A stretch of DNA of 64,000 nt from Gammaproteobacteria bacterium (lineage in GTDB: Bacteria > Pseudomonadota > Gammaproteobacteria > Coxiellales > Coxiellaceae). A program made the translations under genes and the position numbers. The stretch covers positions 1 to 64,000 of the forward strand of contig JAUIAD010000015.1 of assembly GCA_030425685.1 (NCBI GenBank), read 5' to 3'. Within the stretch, counting starts at the first letter, position 1, and every line of letters begins with the position of its first letter. Shown here piece by piece: positions 15,704-25,532 of the stretch. The notes beneath the pieces are model-generated. The model was not told the origin of the DNA. It was given only the letters and a program-made list of their open reading frames with translations, and did no database searches.

Positions 15704-15869
15704 AGTCATTGTCCCAACCAAGGTTGGAAGAGCGATAATACTGCCCTACTGCGAGTTCGTCAATTCCTCTGTTAGTATAATTTTTCATCAACCAATAAAT
15801 TACCACCCCTTTGTAAGTCCGAAACGCCTGTTTTATACTGTAGGGCTTCTTAAACAGGAAACAATAACT

Positions 15870-16697
15870 ATGCAAAATCTTCAAACTTCGATCGAATCCG
15901 CCTTTGAAAACCGGCAACAATTTTCATCACAAGATGCTCCCGATACCATTCGCGATGCTGTAAACACTGCCATTGAGCTGCTCGACAGTGGCGAGCTGCG
16001 CATTGCAGAAAAAGTAGACGGTCAGTGGATTATCAACCAGTGGGCTAAAAAAGCCGTGCTATTGTTTTTTAAGTTAAACAACAACACCAAAATGGACGGC
16101 GGATTTACCCAGTTCTATGACAAGGTCCCCTTAAAATTTGCCACCGCTTCACAAGAAGAGATGGCAAAAACTGGTGTACGCACCGTCCCACCTGCCGCCA
16201 TTCGTAAAGGCTCCTTTTTAGCAGCCAATACCGTTGTTATGCCAAGCTTTGTTAATATTGGCGCCTACGTTGATAGCGGCACGATGATTGATACCTGGGC
16301 GACTGTTGGCTCTTGCGCGCAGATTGGTAAAAACGTTCATTTGTCCGGTGGCGTTGGTATTGGCGGCGTGCTAGAACCACTGCAAGCCAACCCTACCATT
16401 ATTGAAGATAACTGCTTTATCGGCGCTCGCTCTGAAGTGGTGGAAGGCGTTATTGTTGAAGAAGGCTCCGTGCTATCAATGGGCGTTTACATCGGCCAAA
16501 GCACCCCCATTTACAATCGCCACACCAAAGAAATTCATTACGGCCGCGTACCAGCAGGATCCGTCGTTATCCCCGGCAGCTTGCCTGCCAAAGATGGCTC
16601 TTATAGCCGTTATGCTGCCATTATTATGAAAGAAGTCGACGACAAAACACGCAGTAAAGTGCCTCTAAATGAACTGCTGCGTATGGAAGAAATTTAA
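15870..16697 (+). CDS. dapD: 2,3,4,5-tetrahydropyridine-2,6-dicarboxylate N-succinyltransferase
   Basis: A 275-residue protein, matching E. coli DapD (274). It transfers succinyl from succinyl-CoA to tetrahydrodipicolinate in the lysine/meso-diaminopimelate pathway. The N-terminal helical domain (to about residue 100) is followed by the left-handed beta-helix of hexapeptide repeats ([30 protein letters not shown]) and the C-terminal G-S-L-P segment. Cytoplasmic trimer. AGGAAA lies before the ATG. dapE follows 72 bp downstream in the same direction. Confidence 0.96.
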   Translation: MQNLQTSIESAFENRQQFSSQDAPDTIRDAVNTAIELLDSGELRIAEKVDGQWIINQWAKKAVLLFFKLNNNTKMDGGFTQFYDKVPLKFATASQEEMAKTGVRTVPPAAIRKGSFLAANTVVMPSFVNIGAYVDSGTMIDTWATVGSCAQIGKNVHLSGGVGIGGVLEPLQANPTIIEDNCFIGARSEVVEGVIVEEGSVLSMGVYIGQSTPIYNRHTKEIHYGRVPAGSVVIPGSLPAKDGSYSRYAAIIMKEVDDKTRSKVPLNELLRMEEI

Positions 16698-16719
16698 CAA
16701 GCCATAATGGTAACAAACA

Positions 16720-16749
16720 GGTGGACTTAAGCCGCTATGCGAGTCCACC
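16720..16749 (+). promoter_or_regulatory. Hairpin between dapD and dapE
   Basis: GGTGGACT (16720-16727) and AGTCCACC (16742-16749) form a perfect 8-bp stem with a 14-nt loop. No T-run follows, so it may tune dapE relative to dapD (RNA stability or start access) rather than terminate. Confidence 0.4.
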
Positions 16750-16769
16750 CCCACCGATAGCGAAAAAAA

Positions 16770-17900
16770 ATGACAGATACTTTAGACCTCGCCAAAACAC
16801 TGATCGAAAAACCATCGGTAACCCCTACCGATGCGGGCTGCCAAGATATCTTGATTGAAAAACTCAAAGCCGCTGGCTTTACCGTTGAAAAACTCCCCTT
16901 CGATGAGGTACAAAATTTTTGGGCCTACCATGGCGAAGGAGAAACAACGATTGTGTTTGCCGGACATACAGATGTCGTCCCACCCGGACCCCTAGAAGCC
17001 TGGGATACAGATCCTTTCACCCCCACTGAAAAGGACGGTTTTCTTTACGGTCGCGGCGCGGCTGATATGAAAAGCGCTGTTGCCGCGATGGTAACCGCGG
17101 CCATTAACTTTGTTAACAAATATCCTGACCATGTTGGCAAAGTTGGTTTGCTCATTACCGGCGATGAAGAAGGCCCCGCGATCAACGGTACCGTAAAAGT
17201 CGTTGAGTACCTTAACAGCAAAAACATAAAGCTCAATTATTGCGTTGTGGGGGAAGCTAGTAGCAATCAGCGCCTGGGTGATGCCATTAAAATTGGCCGG
17301 CGCGGCTCGCTGCATGGCAATCTCGTTATCAAAGGGAAACAAGGCCATATCGCTTATCCAAAACTTGCTGATAACCCCATTCATCGCTGCTTTGCTGCTT
17401 TTGATGAAATTGCTAAAACAGCATGGGATGAGGCAACTGCAGACTTCCCCGCCACCTCGTTTCAATTCTATGATATCCAATCAGGCGTCGGTGCGAGCAA
17501 TGTTATTCCTGGTAGCTTAACAGCAAAGTTTAATTTCCGTTTCTCACCAGTTAGTACAGCCGCTTCACTCAAAGAAAAATTCGAGGCTATTCTTAACCAA
17601 CATGCGCTTAGCTACTTTATTAACTGGAACCTTTCTTCTAAGCCTTACTTTAGCGGCCACTGCCACCTGGCCACTGTTTGCACAGAGGCAATTAAATCTG
17701 TTTGCGGTGTAAAAACTGAACCCAATACTTATGGCGGCACCTCTGATGGGCGTTTTATTGCGCCGACGGGTTGCGAAGTTATTGAACTGGGCCCCGTTAA
17801 TGAGAGCATCCATAAAGCCAATGAGCATATAAACGTTAAAGAGTTGAATCAATTAACAAAAGTCTACCAGAAAATCTTAATGTTAATCTTAAGAGTTTAA
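16770..17900 (+). CDS. dapE: Succinyl-diaminopimelate desuccinylase
   Basis: A 376-residue M20-family di-zinc hydrolase (E. coli DapE 375). It removes succinate from N-succinyl-LL-diaminopimelate two steps after DapD. Metal and catalytic residues are visible: H66-T-D68, D99 in G-A-A-D-M-K, E133-E134 in T-G-D-E-E-G, and a late H in N-E-S-I-H-K. The lid/dimerisation domain includes R-R-G-S-L-H-G and G-H-I-A-Y-P. The upstream ribosome-binding site is poor (A-rich), so expression may depend on dapD translation. Confidence 0.96.
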   Translation: MTDTLDLAKTLIEKPSVTPTDAGCQDILIEKLKAAGFTVEKLPFDEVQNFWAYHGEGETTIVFAGHTDVVPPGPLEAWDTDPFTPTEKDGFLYGRGAADMKSAVAAMVTAAINFVNKYPDHVGKVGLLITGDEEGPAINGTVKVVEYLNSKNIKLNYCVVGEASSNQRLGDAIKIGRRGSLHGNLVIKGKQGHIAYPKLADNPIHRCFAAFDEIAKTAWDEATADFPATSFQFYDIQSGVGASNVIPGSLTAKFNFRFSPVSTAASLKEKFEAILNQHALSYFINWNLSSKPYFSGHCHLATVCTEAIKSVCGVKTEPNTYGGTSDGRFIAPTGCEVIELGPVNESIHKANEHINVKELNQLTKVYQKILMLILRV

Positions 17901-18014
17901 TATTTCCTTAACAAAAGTGAGCTAATATGTAGAGAAATTGGTGTGAATGATGCTGGAAGCGTAGAAGTGCGATGTAGTACTTTTACCTGGGTTTGCTGCC
18001 GATATGGAGCTTGC

Positions 18015-18034
18015 GGGCACAGCATGCTGTGCCC
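18015..18034. repeat. REP-like palindrome GGGCACAGCATGCTGTGCCC
   Basis: A perfect 20-nt palindrome, followed by CCTAC as in most copies. Other good copies of this family (core GGGCRCAGCATGCTGYGCCC) are at 21668, 21741, 21807, 33107, 42393, 42460, 49718 and 53707. Confidence 0.8.
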
Positions 18035-18191
18035 CTACATTGTTGTGTATGATGTGGTGCGCCCTGTTAACTCAGTGAATCCTCCTGATATAAGTCATTG
18101 ACTTTACATGTTAGGTAACGCAACATTTGCACCAGATGGCATTCTGGTTTACCCTTAGGGCCCTTTTCGAATGACCTGTTGTACAGGTGTT

Positions 18192-18283
18192 GGAGAGATG
18201 CCCGAGCGGTCGAAGGGGCTCGCCTGGAAAGCGAGTGTGCGTTTCACGACGTACCGAGGGTTCGAATCCCTCTCTCTCCGCCA
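18192..18283 (+). tRNA. tRNA-Ser (GGA)
   Basis: A 92-nt class II tRNA with a long variable arm and encoded CCA. Acceptor stem GGAGAGA/TCTCTCC; anticodon GGA in CTCGCCTGGAAAGCGAG; T-loop GGTTCGAATCC. It precedes the SRP RNA gene. Confidence 0.95.
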
Positions 18284-18345
18284 ACGTGCTGAGAACTTTG
18301 GTTCTAGCCGACTGGTGTAATACCAGAATGCTGAAAAGTTTATTG

Positions 18346-18459
18346 TGGTGGCTGCAGAGGTCCCCTCGCGACGATACATTGCGAACCCCGCCAGGCCCGG
18401 AAGGGAGCAACGGTAGTAATGGACTCGGGCGCCGAGGTGTGGCTTTTGTAGCTGCCTCC
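18346..18459 (+). ncRNA. ffs: Signal recognition particle RNA (4.5S)
   Basis: About 114 nt. It contains the universal SRP domain IV core: CCAGGCCCGGAAGGGAGCA with the GGAA tetraloop and asymmetric bulge. The outer ends pair (GGTGGCTGCAGAG with CTTTTGTAGCTGCCTCC), forming the long hairpin. It forms a ribonucleoprotein with Ffh for cotranslational membrane targeting. The order tRNA-Ser, ffs, dnaX also occurs in other gammaproteobacteria. Ends are judged from the pairing and may be off by a few bases. Confidence 0.93.
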
Positions 18460-18474
18460 TTATTGGGAGTAAGC

Positions 18475-20037
18475 ATGACGCATCAGGTATTAGCACGAAA
18501 GTATCGACCAAAACAGTTCGCCGATGTTGTTGGCCAACCTCATGTTGTCCAAGCGCTTACCAATGCACTTAATCAACAATACCTCCACCATGCTTATCTT
18601 TTTACCGGCACACGCGGTGTTGGTAAAACCACTACTGCTCGCATTATTGCTAAATGCTTAAATTGTGAAAAAGGCATTTCACCAACGCCTTGTGGTGAGT
18701 GTAATGCTTGCACCGAAATTGATAGTGGACGATTCCCCGACCTTTACGAAGTCGATGCGGCCTCACGCACCAAAGTGGAAGACACACGCGAATTGCTCGA
18801 CAATGCACAATATTCGCCAACCAAAGGCCGTTACAAAATCTATCTTATTGACGAAGTGCATATGCTCTCCGGCCATAGTTTTAATGCTCTGCTGAAAACG
18901 CTAGAAGAGCCACCTGAACACGTTAAGTTTTTATTGGCAACAACAGACCATCAAAAACTACCGGCAACCGTTTTATCACGCTGCCTACAGTTTCATTTAA
19001 AGCAAATGATGCCAGAGCAAATTGCTACACACTTGGAGCATATTCTCCAGCAGGAAAATATCCGCCAAGAAACAGCTGCCCTACCGCTACTAGGCCAAGC
19101 TGCTAACGGCAGCATGCGGGATGCGCTAAGCCTACTGGATCAAGCGATTGCCTTTGGTAATGGGGAAATTAGTCTTGCTAGCGTCAAAGCGATGCTCGGC
19201 ACCATTGAACCTACGGCACTCTACGATATTTTAAACGCACTTAATGAGCGCGATGCCGACACGCTAATGACATGCGCTGCACACTTAAACGAGCTTGGCG
19301 TCAATTTTTCGCATGCCTTAGCCGATATGCTAGCAATACTGCATCAAATCGCCGTGTTACAAGCGACAACTGTCAACAACACCAACAACGATGCTTTAAA
19401 GCAACTGGCATCAACGCTATCGCCTGAAGACGTGCAGCTTTTCTACCAAATAGCCCTGCTTGGCCAACGCGACCTTGCCTTTGCCCCCACACCACGCACC
19501 GGTTTTGAAATGACCTTATTGCGTATGTTAGCTTTTTATCCCGAACTCGGTGAAAACCAAGCTGCACCAGCACCAAGAAAGCAACCGGCAAAAACAACAG
19601 CCAAAGCGGCTAGCGCCAATAGCAATAAAACAACAGCTGCTCCTAGCAAGCTTAGCAATGATTGGAACGACATTGTTGCGCAATTAAATTTAACCGGTGC
19701 TGCACGCATACTGGCGCAAAACTGCAATCTAGCCGCAATGGGCGACAACGAAGTACAGCTCGTAGCAAGCCCTAAACAAAAACCATTAATACAAGCAAAA
19801 CAAGTTGAACGCATCAACGAAGCTTTAAACGATTATCTACAACGCAAAGTTAAAATAAAAATCACCGTCAGCGAGCAAACGCATAACACCCCCGCTGATA
19901 TTGCCAAAAAGGCCGAAGAAGATCGCCACGAAGCGGCAAAACAAGCCATTTCCAACGATCCCAAAGTACAAAAAATTATGAAAACTTTCGACGCCACCAT
20001 AGTAGAAAGCTCAATCACACCAACCCACAATCACTAA
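18475..20037 (+). CDS. dnaX: DNA polymerase III subunits gamma/tau
   Basis: A 520-residue clamp-loader ATPase. Walker A is G45-T-R-G-V-G-K-T-T; the zinc module has C64, C73, C76, C79 at exactly the E. coli positions; Walker B is D-E-V-H-M-L; sensor 1 is L-A-T-T-D. After residue about 365 comes an Ala/Lys/Pro-rich linker and a tau-like C-terminal domain. The start is ATG 18475 with GGGAG upstream; the frame is open further up only through the SRP and tRNA genes. I see no A-AAA-AAG frameshift site at the usual place, so a programmed gamma product is not evident. Confidence 0.95.
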   Translation: MTHQVLARKYRPKQFADVVGQPHVVQALTNALNQQYLHHAYLFTGTRGVGKTTTARIIAKCLNCEKGISPTPCGECNACTEIDSGRFPDLYEVDAASRTKVEDTRELLDNAQYSPTKGRYKIYLIDEVHMLSGHSFNALLKTLEEPPEHVKFLLATTDHQKLPATVLSRCLQFHLKQMMPEQIATHLEHILQQENIRQETAALPLLGQAANGSMRDALSLLDQAIAFGNGEISLASVKAMLGTIEPTALYDILNALNERDADTLMTCAAHLNELGVNFSHALADMLAILHQIAVLQATTVNNTNNDALKQLASTLSPEDVQLFYQIALLGQRDLAFAPTPRTGFEMTLLRMLAFYPELGENQAAPAPRKQPAKTTAKAASANSNKTTAAPSKLSNDWNDIVAQLNLTGAARILAQNCNLAAMGDNEVQLVASPKQKPLIQAKQVERINEALNDYLQRKVKIKITVSEQTHNTPADIAKKAEEDRHEAAKQAISNDPKVQKIMKTFDATIVESSITPTHNH

Positions 20038-20056
20038 ACGAAGAGGAAAAATAGTA

Positions 20057-20446
20057 ATGAAAGACGAAAACCAATTACTGGACGAGATAAAAAGCAGCAT
20101 TATGGATATGCAAAACCAAATGCAAAGCACATATTCCAACTTAGCTGATATTAAAGTAGCCGGCGAGTCTCACGATAAAACCGTTAAAATCAGCATGTCT
20201 GCCACCTATGAGTTCGACGATATTGAATTTGATCAGCGCGCTCTACAAGGCGGCATTAAAGAATTCAAATGGCGCATTCGTGAAGCATGGAAAAACACTT
20301 GTGAAGAAATCCAAAAAGCGACACAATCAAAAACCATGGAACTCCTACAAGGCATGCAAATTCCAGACGAAATCAAAAATATTTCAATGGAAGACGAAGA
20401 TGGCGGTACTGGTGGCAGCACTGGCGGCGCAGCTTCTGCTGCTTAG
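20057..20446 (+). CDS. Divergent YbaB/EbfC-like protein between dnaX and recR
   Basis: A 129-residue protein. Helix ([18 protein letters not shown]), strand [17 protein letters not shown], long helix and a Gly/Ser tail give the YbaB layout: N-terminal helix, three-stranded sheet, C-terminal helix. It occupies the place ybaB normally has, yet a more typical ybaB lies after recR. Tryptophan-containing K-W-R-I-R-E-A-W is unusual for YbaB. Probably a nucleoid-associated DNA-binding protein; the role of the extra copy is unknown. Nineteen nt after dnaX with GAGGA before the ATG. Confidence 0.65.
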   Translation: MKDENQLLDEIKSSIMDMQNQMQSTYSNLADIKVAGESHDKTVKISMSATYEFDDIEFDQRALQGGIKEFKWRIREAWKNTCEEIQKATQSKTMELLQGMQIPDEIKNISMEDEDGGTGGSTGGAASAA

Positions 20447-20495
20447 TATGGATATAGCTAAGGCCTAAACAAAAGACAGAAGGAACGAAGACGAA

Positions 20496-21107
20496 ATGTT
20501 TAGCCCATTAACACAACAGTTAATTGACGCATTGCGCTGCCTACCCGGCATTGGTCCTAAATCAGCACAACGCATGGCATTTCACCTTCTGACTAAAACT
20601 GGACAAGCCAAAGGACTGGCTCTGTCGCACTCCCTTAAAGAGGCGATTGAGAAAATCGGTCACTGCCAACAGTGCCGTACCTTTAGCGAACAAGATCTCT
20701 GTAATCTCTGCAATAACCCAAAACGCGATCAATCCTTACTGTGCGTGATTGAAAGCCCAGCGGATATTGCGGCTATTGAACAAACTCACAGCTTTACCGG
20801 TCTCTATTTCGTTCTCCATGGACGTCTTTCCCCACTGGATGGCATTGGCCCATCTGAGATCGGCATCCCTGCACTTCTAGACCGATTAAATACACCAACA
20901 ATCAACGAGTTAATCATTGCTACCAACCCCACTATTGAAGGCAAAGCAACGGCACATTACATCGCTAACCACGTTGATCCCACAAAAATCCGCTGCTCAC
21001 GTATCGCTCACGGCGTACCCTTAGGCGGCGAACTCGAGTACCTTGATGGCGGCACACTCAGCCATGCCTTTCATTCGCGAATCCCCATGGACGCCCTTGA
21101 AATTTAA
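20496..21107 (+). CDS. recR: Recombination mediator RecR
   Basis: A 203-residue protein. Helix-hairpin-helix ([20 protein letters not shown]), C4 zinc finger with C57, C60, C69, C72, and Toprim domain starting [10 protein letters not shown]. With RecO and RecF it helps load RecA at gaps. Usual length (E. coli 201). Lies in the dnaX/ybaB/recR cluster, 49 nt after the YbaB-like gene. Confidence 0.96.
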   Translation: MFSPLTQQLIDALRCLPGIGPKSAQRMAFHLLTKTGQAKGLALSHSLKEAIEKIGHCQQCRTFSEQDLCNLCNNPKRDQSLLCVIESPADIAAIEQTHSFTGLYFVLHGRLSPLDGIGPSEIGIPALLDRLNTPTINELIIATNPTIEGKATAHYIANHVDPTKIRCSRIAHGVPLGGELEYLDGGTLSHAFHSRIPMDALEI

Positions 21108-21163
21108 GCGCAGCGCCCCCATATAATAGCTAATGGCCATAATCTTATAATGAGGTAATCAAT

Positions 21164-21493
21164 ATGTTAGGTGGAAACTTGAATTTCAAAAACTTAATGG
21201 AAAACGCCAAAGAAATGATGGACAAAACCCAAGAAAAGCTTTCCAAAGTGAAAGAAACGGGTGAATCCGGCGCTGGCATGGTTAAGGTCACCATGACGGC
21301 TAAGCATGAAGTCACTGAAGTTAAGCTCGACGATGAACTCTTAAAAGAAGACAAATCTGTGATTGAAGATCTTATCAAAGCGGCGCTTAATGACGTTACT
21401 CGTAAAATTGAGAAAGTAACGCAAGACAATGTTATGTCAATGAGCAATATGTTCGGCGGCGCGGGTGGCAACTCTGAAGACGATACTAAATAA
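21164..21493 (+). CDS. ybaB: Nucleoid-associated protein YbaB/EbfC
   Basis: A 109-residue protein with the standard YbaB signature: N-terminal coiled helix of [19 protein letters not shown] type, then [23 protein letters not shown], and a second helix [10 protein letters not shown]. The C-terminus is Met/Gly-rich as usual. It binds DNA as a dimer. It follows recR by 56 bp rather than preceding it. A GAGG site is upstream of the ATG. Confidence 0.9.
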   Translation: MLGGNLNFKNLMENAKEMMDKTQEKLSKVKETGESGAGMVKVTMTAKHEVTEVKLDDELLKEDKSVIEDLIKAALNDVTRKIEKVTQDNVMSMSNMFGGAGGNSEDDTK

Positions 21494-21904
21494 TCTCATA
21501 TCAAGTAATTTACCTTTCCCGAGCTGTACACAATCGCCCTGACCGCAGCTCGGCGTAACAGATCAATATAGCAAGTAGTTAGCCCACCTCGTCATAGGGG
21601 CGCAGGCATCATACCGCACCCGAAAACATCTGCGGCACTCACCGTCCACCATCCTTCACACCTAAACGGGCACAGCATGCTGTGCCCCTACAGATTCCAA
21701 ATTGCATAGAAGCAAACTCAGACTAAACACAAAAACGTAGGGGCGCAGCATGCTGCGCCCGAAAATATCTGCGGCACTCACCATCTGCCGACATTTACAC
21801 CTAAACGGGCACAGCATGCTGTGCCCCTACGGGTTCTAAATTGCATAGAAGCAAACTCAGGCTCAACACATTTTGCGCCACTATGTCTTTTTTCACTATC
21901 CAGT
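21494..21904. repeat. REPIN-like repeat block
   Basis: Three good palindromes of the GGGCRCAGCATGCTGYGCCC family (21668-21687, 21741-21760, 21807-21826) plus a decayed one near 21596-21625. A segment with GGCACTCACC, ACACCTAAAC, the palindrome, CCCCTAC and ATTGCATAGAAGCAAACTCAG occurs twice about 140 bp apart, so the block grew by tandem duplication. Spacers between head-to-head palindromes match those at 33 and 42 kb in inverted form. No gene. Confidence 0.8.
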
Positions 21905-22954
21905 TTAAACCAACAACAACTCCTGCTGCGGGTTTTCACTTTCCTCCTTAAAACCTACCCCTACCCCCAACAGCCGCACCGGCTGCAAACGACGCTGAAA
22001 AGCTGTCGTTAACAACGAGCGAAATAAATCTAAAGAAGGCGTTAAGGATATTGATTCAGCCGTTGTCGACTTAAAATCATAAAATTTAATTTTAACAAAC
22101 TGTTTATGAACTTTAAGATCACCCTTATTCTCAAGGCGTTTTTGCAACTGAGCAAAAAGATCAGGCAGTTCATTTAAACATTGATCGAGTGACACCAGAT
22201 CCTGCGCATACGTATTTTCAACACTGACTGATTTTCTAATACGATCAGGCTGCACCGGTCTATCATCAATGCCACGTGCTAAATAATATAAACGCTGACC
22301 AAACTTGCCAAATGCATCTGCCAACTCATCCTCGCTGCGCTGCTGCAAATCAAAACAAGTTTGAATACCCATTTTATCGAGCTTTTCAGCTGTTACCTTA
22401 CCAACACCAAATATTTTTTTAACCGGCAAGGTTTTTACAAAGGCTGAAACATCCTGCGGACGAATCACATACTGCCCATTGGGCTTATTCAAATCACTGG
22501 CCACTTTTGCTAAAAATTTATTAGCTGCCACACCAGCCGATGCGGTTAATTGACAGGTTTTAAAAATTTTATCGCGAATTTCTTGCGCCATTAGCGTCGC
22601 GCTATTGTGACAATAAGAGCTCTCAGAAACATCCAAATAAGCCTCATCCAAAGATAACGGTTCAACTAAATTGGTATACTCAAAGAAAATTTGCCGGATC
22701 TGTGCAGACACCTCACGGTATTTTTTCATGTCAACAGGCAGGATCAATAACTGTGGGCAAAGGCGTTTAGCATAAGCAGAAGACATCGCTGATTTAACAC
22801 CGTATTGACGTGCGATATAATTACTCGTGCATAAAACACCGCGTGAATTGGCTGGCCCACCCACTGCGATAGGTTTTTTGCACAAAGAGGGATTGTCACG
22901 CATCTCTATCGCTGCATAGAAACAGTCCATATCAACATGAATAATCTTGCGCAA
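21905..22954 (-). CDS. dinB: DNA polymerase IV
   Basis: A 349-residue Y-family translesion polymerase (E. coli DinB 351). Catalytic D-M-D-C-F-Y at residues 8-13, steric-gate region Y13, palm motif S-L-D-E-A-Y-L-D-V, helix-hairpin-helix I-F-G-V-G-K-V-T-A, and a little-finger domain. The start codon is TTG, giving the canonical R-K-I-I-H-V-D-M-D start, with AAGGG about 7 nt upstream. The usual C-terminal beta-clamp motif could be in E-S-E-N-P-Q-Q-E-L-L-L-V: Q-Q-E-L-L-L closely resembles the clamp-binding pentapeptide. Confidence 0.95.
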   Translation of the reverse strand: MRKIIHVDMDCFYAAIEMRDNPSLCKKPIAVGGPANSRGVLCTSNYIARQYGVKSAMSSAYAKRLCPQLLILPVDMKKYREVSAQIRQIFFEYTNLVEPLSLDEAYLDVSESSYCHNSATLMAQEIRDKIFKTCQLTASAGVAANKFLAKVASDLNKPNGQYVIRPQDVSAFVKTLPVKKIFGVGKVTAEKLDKMGIQTCFDLQQRSEDELADAFGKFGQRLYYLARGIDDRPVQPDRIRKSVSVENTYAQDLVSLDQCLNELPDLFAQLQKRLENKGDLKVHKQFVKIKFYDFKSTTAESISLTPSLDLFRSLLTTAFQRRLQPVRLLGVGVGFKEESENPQQELLLV

Positions 22955-23105
22955 CGTCTAACCCTTATATAAATAATAACTCATTTTACCCACCGAAGTA
23001 TATCAGAGCTATTTTTCAGTAAAAACACCCCCCTTAATTAAGAATACTTTAATAAATTCGCGATATCATGGAGAATAATATCGATTAGATAAAGGAGATC
23101 TAGTG

Positions 23106-25436
23106 ATGCGCAGTGGCAACCAAGTACAGCGGCATACATTCTGGACCGTGATACGAACAGGATTACTAGAGCTATTTACTCAAGGAAACGGCACCGTACT
23201 ACAGGGAGAAACGTTTTACTGGTCTGGTGCTATAAAACTGATGAGAAGTAAGGTCATTAAGGACATCCCTTCCATACCTTACAAAGAATTCTGTGAAGAA
23301 AAATCTTGCACTGACGGCTTAGCTCTTTTCTTGAAAGGTAAAGATCAAGTCACCGCCATTGATCTACAAGATATCCTTAGCGATATACAAACCCTAGATA
23401 GAATAGAATCTAGCATTCAGAAAGCGATGACAGAAAATAATAGTGTCAAAGATATCTTAGATCAATACCAATTCTTCACACTAGGATTCAGCGAGAAAGT
23501 ATTAGAACAACTAAAAGATCAAGAAGACACAACAGCTCTTAAAAAATATCTTGCCCCCATAAGACAGGCAGTTGAAAAAAAAATAAGAAACATCACAAAA
23601 GACGTCACCGATAAGCTAAATCAATATAGTTCACAGCAGAAAAAAGAACTGCTGCATCATTACATTAAAACACTTCCAGGGTATGACCAAAATAGTGACC
23701 GAATCGATACTGAGCTTCAGAATTACTCCATCGAGGAACTGAATAAACGCTTTACCCCAGGAGGAATATCGCATGAAGACAAGCATGACTTTGTAGCTTT
23801 CTTGAAAACATGCCAGGAAATAAATCCCGACTTTATCACGCAAGAACTTAAAAAAATGAATGGCGGTGCCAAGGGGAAAGAACAAAGCAAAAAAATACCA
23901 GAGCAAAAAGAAGCAAGTAAAAAAGATAACATTGACGTTATCAAAGGACAGTTAACACGGGTACTAAATGGTGCACCTTGTAAAATGAAGTCCCTCGAGC
24001 CTGTCATTGAAGAAGTCGATGAGTCCATTAACGCTTTTGCCCCAGTTAACGCACAAGCATCAATAGCCCGGCAAGTACAAGTTTACTCGCAGACTGGAAA
24101 TGAAGAAAGATACCAAGATATTGAAATCGAGAAACAAGACTTCTCACCCTATTTTATCCAATTCCGCCTGTGGCTTAAAAAAGTACTCCTTAGTTCTTTA
24201 CCCTACTTAATGGACGAAAACGGCGTTAAACCTAAGTTATTGCAATTTCTACCCGATAATATCAAGAAAACCTATGAAGATGGTCAATGGAATGATAGAG
24301 CCTGCATCGTTGCCGCCCTTATCAGCTCATTTAACGCTATGTTTATCTCAGGTGTTGCATCCCAAAAATTGCTAAACGCAAATGACTTAGCGGACGTTGA
24401 TATGTATCGCGATGAAATCCCCAATGCCGCCAATGTCTTTTGCACAAACTTATCTGACACTTACTTTTCCTCATTAATAAAAACATTTGTCGCACTTTCC
24501 ACTGCCAATCAAGGCTCATTTAAACTTGCCAAAGAAATTTTTTCTTTAAGCATTGAGGTAGAGGAGAAAATTGAGCAACTTTTTAGCCAAGGTAAGCTAT
24601 CCTCTCAAGAACGTTTAGAGCTAAGAATGGCCACCATCAAACTGATGCACTATTTATTCAACGCCGATGGCATGGCATATGAGGCACAGGCACGACGTGA
24701 ATACCGTCACTGCATTACTAAATTGTTAATTAAGCATCATGCAGACAAAGAATTAGGCCAACTGATGGTAACGCTCTACTTAAGAGCCGGTGATGAAAGC
24801 AATTTCGTTGATATTAGCGAACGCCCCGATGCAAAAAAATCTTTCTATGATGCTTACTTTAAATTACTACTGGCCACACGCGATAGCCAACGCGTGTCAG
24901 CGCAATCAAGCGCTTTGGGAGAAGCTGTTTTAGATGGCGTCAATGATGTGGCGCATTCAGATCATCCAAACTACGCTGATTTAACCGACTTACTTAACCG
25001 ATCCACTACATTAATGTATAACCCAAGTGATAACCAAACTAGATTTGCTTTAATACCACACATCAAAAGCGCCTCTCGATGGAATAAGGGTAAAGCATTA
25101 ACCGCTGCACTGCTTTTTCTAGCAGGCGGTGGTTTAACCTTTTTCAGCATCTCGATTGCTGTAGCAACCTTTGGCGGCGGCTCTATCCTAACCGGAATGG
25201 GTATTAAAGGTAGCATGGCTCTTTTCCTTATGGCCGGAAAAACACTCGCAGAAGCGGCCACTGCTACTAGTGTCGTACTTGCTGTAGGCACAGCTGCAGG
25301 TACAAAAAAAGTGAGAGATAGCCAAGTACGCAGTCATACTTTATTTAAATCCATCGCTGCACTGCAAAAACATCAACCAACAGCTCAAGAAATTAAACAT
25401 GAGGCTGTTGATATTGTTGCAAGCTTAGGAAAGTAA
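23106..25436 (+). CDS. Large unknown protein with C-terminal hydrophobic region
   Basis: A 776-residue protein from ATG 23106 (a GTG at 23103 is also possible; GGAG lies 5-8 nt upstream). Residues 1-640 are helical and charged, including an E/K/Q-rich segment near 255-290. Residues about 664-733 hold long Gly/Ala-rich hydrophobic stretches that could form a membrane hairpin. No signal peptide or known motif found. A soluble body with a late hydrophobic hairpin is common among type IV secreted effectors of Legionellales, but secretion is not shown by the sequence. The small coiled-coil gene downstream is 96 bp away. Confidence 0.6.
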   Translation: MRSGNQVQRHTFWTVIRTGLLELFTQGNGTVLQGETFYWSGAIKLMRSKVIKDIPSIPYKEFCEEKSCTDGLALFLKGKDQVTAIDLQDILSDIQTLDRIESSIQKAMTENNSVKDILDQYQFFTLGFSEKVLEQLKDQEDTTALKKYLAPIRQAVEKKIRNITKDVTDKLNQYSSQQKKELLHHYIKTLPGYDQNSDRIDTELQNYSIEELNKRFTPGGISHEDKHDFVAFLKTCQEINPDFITQELKKMNGGAKGKEQSKKIPEQKEASKKDNIDVIKGQLTRVLNGAPCKMKSLEPVIEEVDESINAFAPVNAQASIARQVQVYSQTGNEERYQDIEIEKQDFSPYFIQFRLWLKKVLLSSLPYLMDENGVKPKLLQFLPDNIKKTYEDGQWNDRACIVAALISSFNAMFISGVASQKLLNANDLADVDMYRDEIPNAANVFCTNLSDTYFSSLIKTFVALSTANQGSFKLAKEIFSLSIEVEEKIEQLFSQGKLSSQERLELRMATIKLMHYLFNADGMAYEAQARREYRHCITKLLIKHHADKELGQLMVTLYLRAGDESNFVDISERPDAKKSFYDAYFKLLLATRDSQRVSAQSSALGEAVLDGVNDVAHSDHPNYADLTDLLNRSTTLMYNPSDNQTRFALIPHIKSASRWNKGKALTAALLFLAGGGLTFFSISIAVATFGGGSILTGMGIKGSMALFLMAGKTLAEAATATSVVLAVGTAAGTKKVRDSQVRSHTLFKSIAALQKHQPTAQEIKHEAVDIVASLGK

Positions 25437-25532
25437 AGCTTGCAGAGACGAAAACCACAACCCTTAAAGAAATATTAAATTTGTTTTGTGTTAATATTAC
25501 TTTAATGATTTTTTATAAAGAGGGATACCACT

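Noticed and set aside
15581..15920. Short ORFs across the tRNA cluster
   Set aside because: They cover tRNA-Arg and tRNA-Pro and the dapD promoter region, which explains the sequence fully.
18187..18474. Long N-terminal extension of dnaX
   Set aside because: The extension is the translated tRNA-Ser and SRP RNA genes; ATG 18475 with GGGAG gives the canonical DnaX start.
19895..19925. AAAAAG run near the dnaX end as a programmed frameshift site
   Set aside because: It lies well past the position where the gamma product would end, and no stem-loop or early stop in the shifted frame fits.
21494..21904. CRISPR array, considered because of the regularly recurring palindromes
   Set aside because: Units are palindromic REP-type with unequal, themselves repeated spacers; no cas genes nearby.
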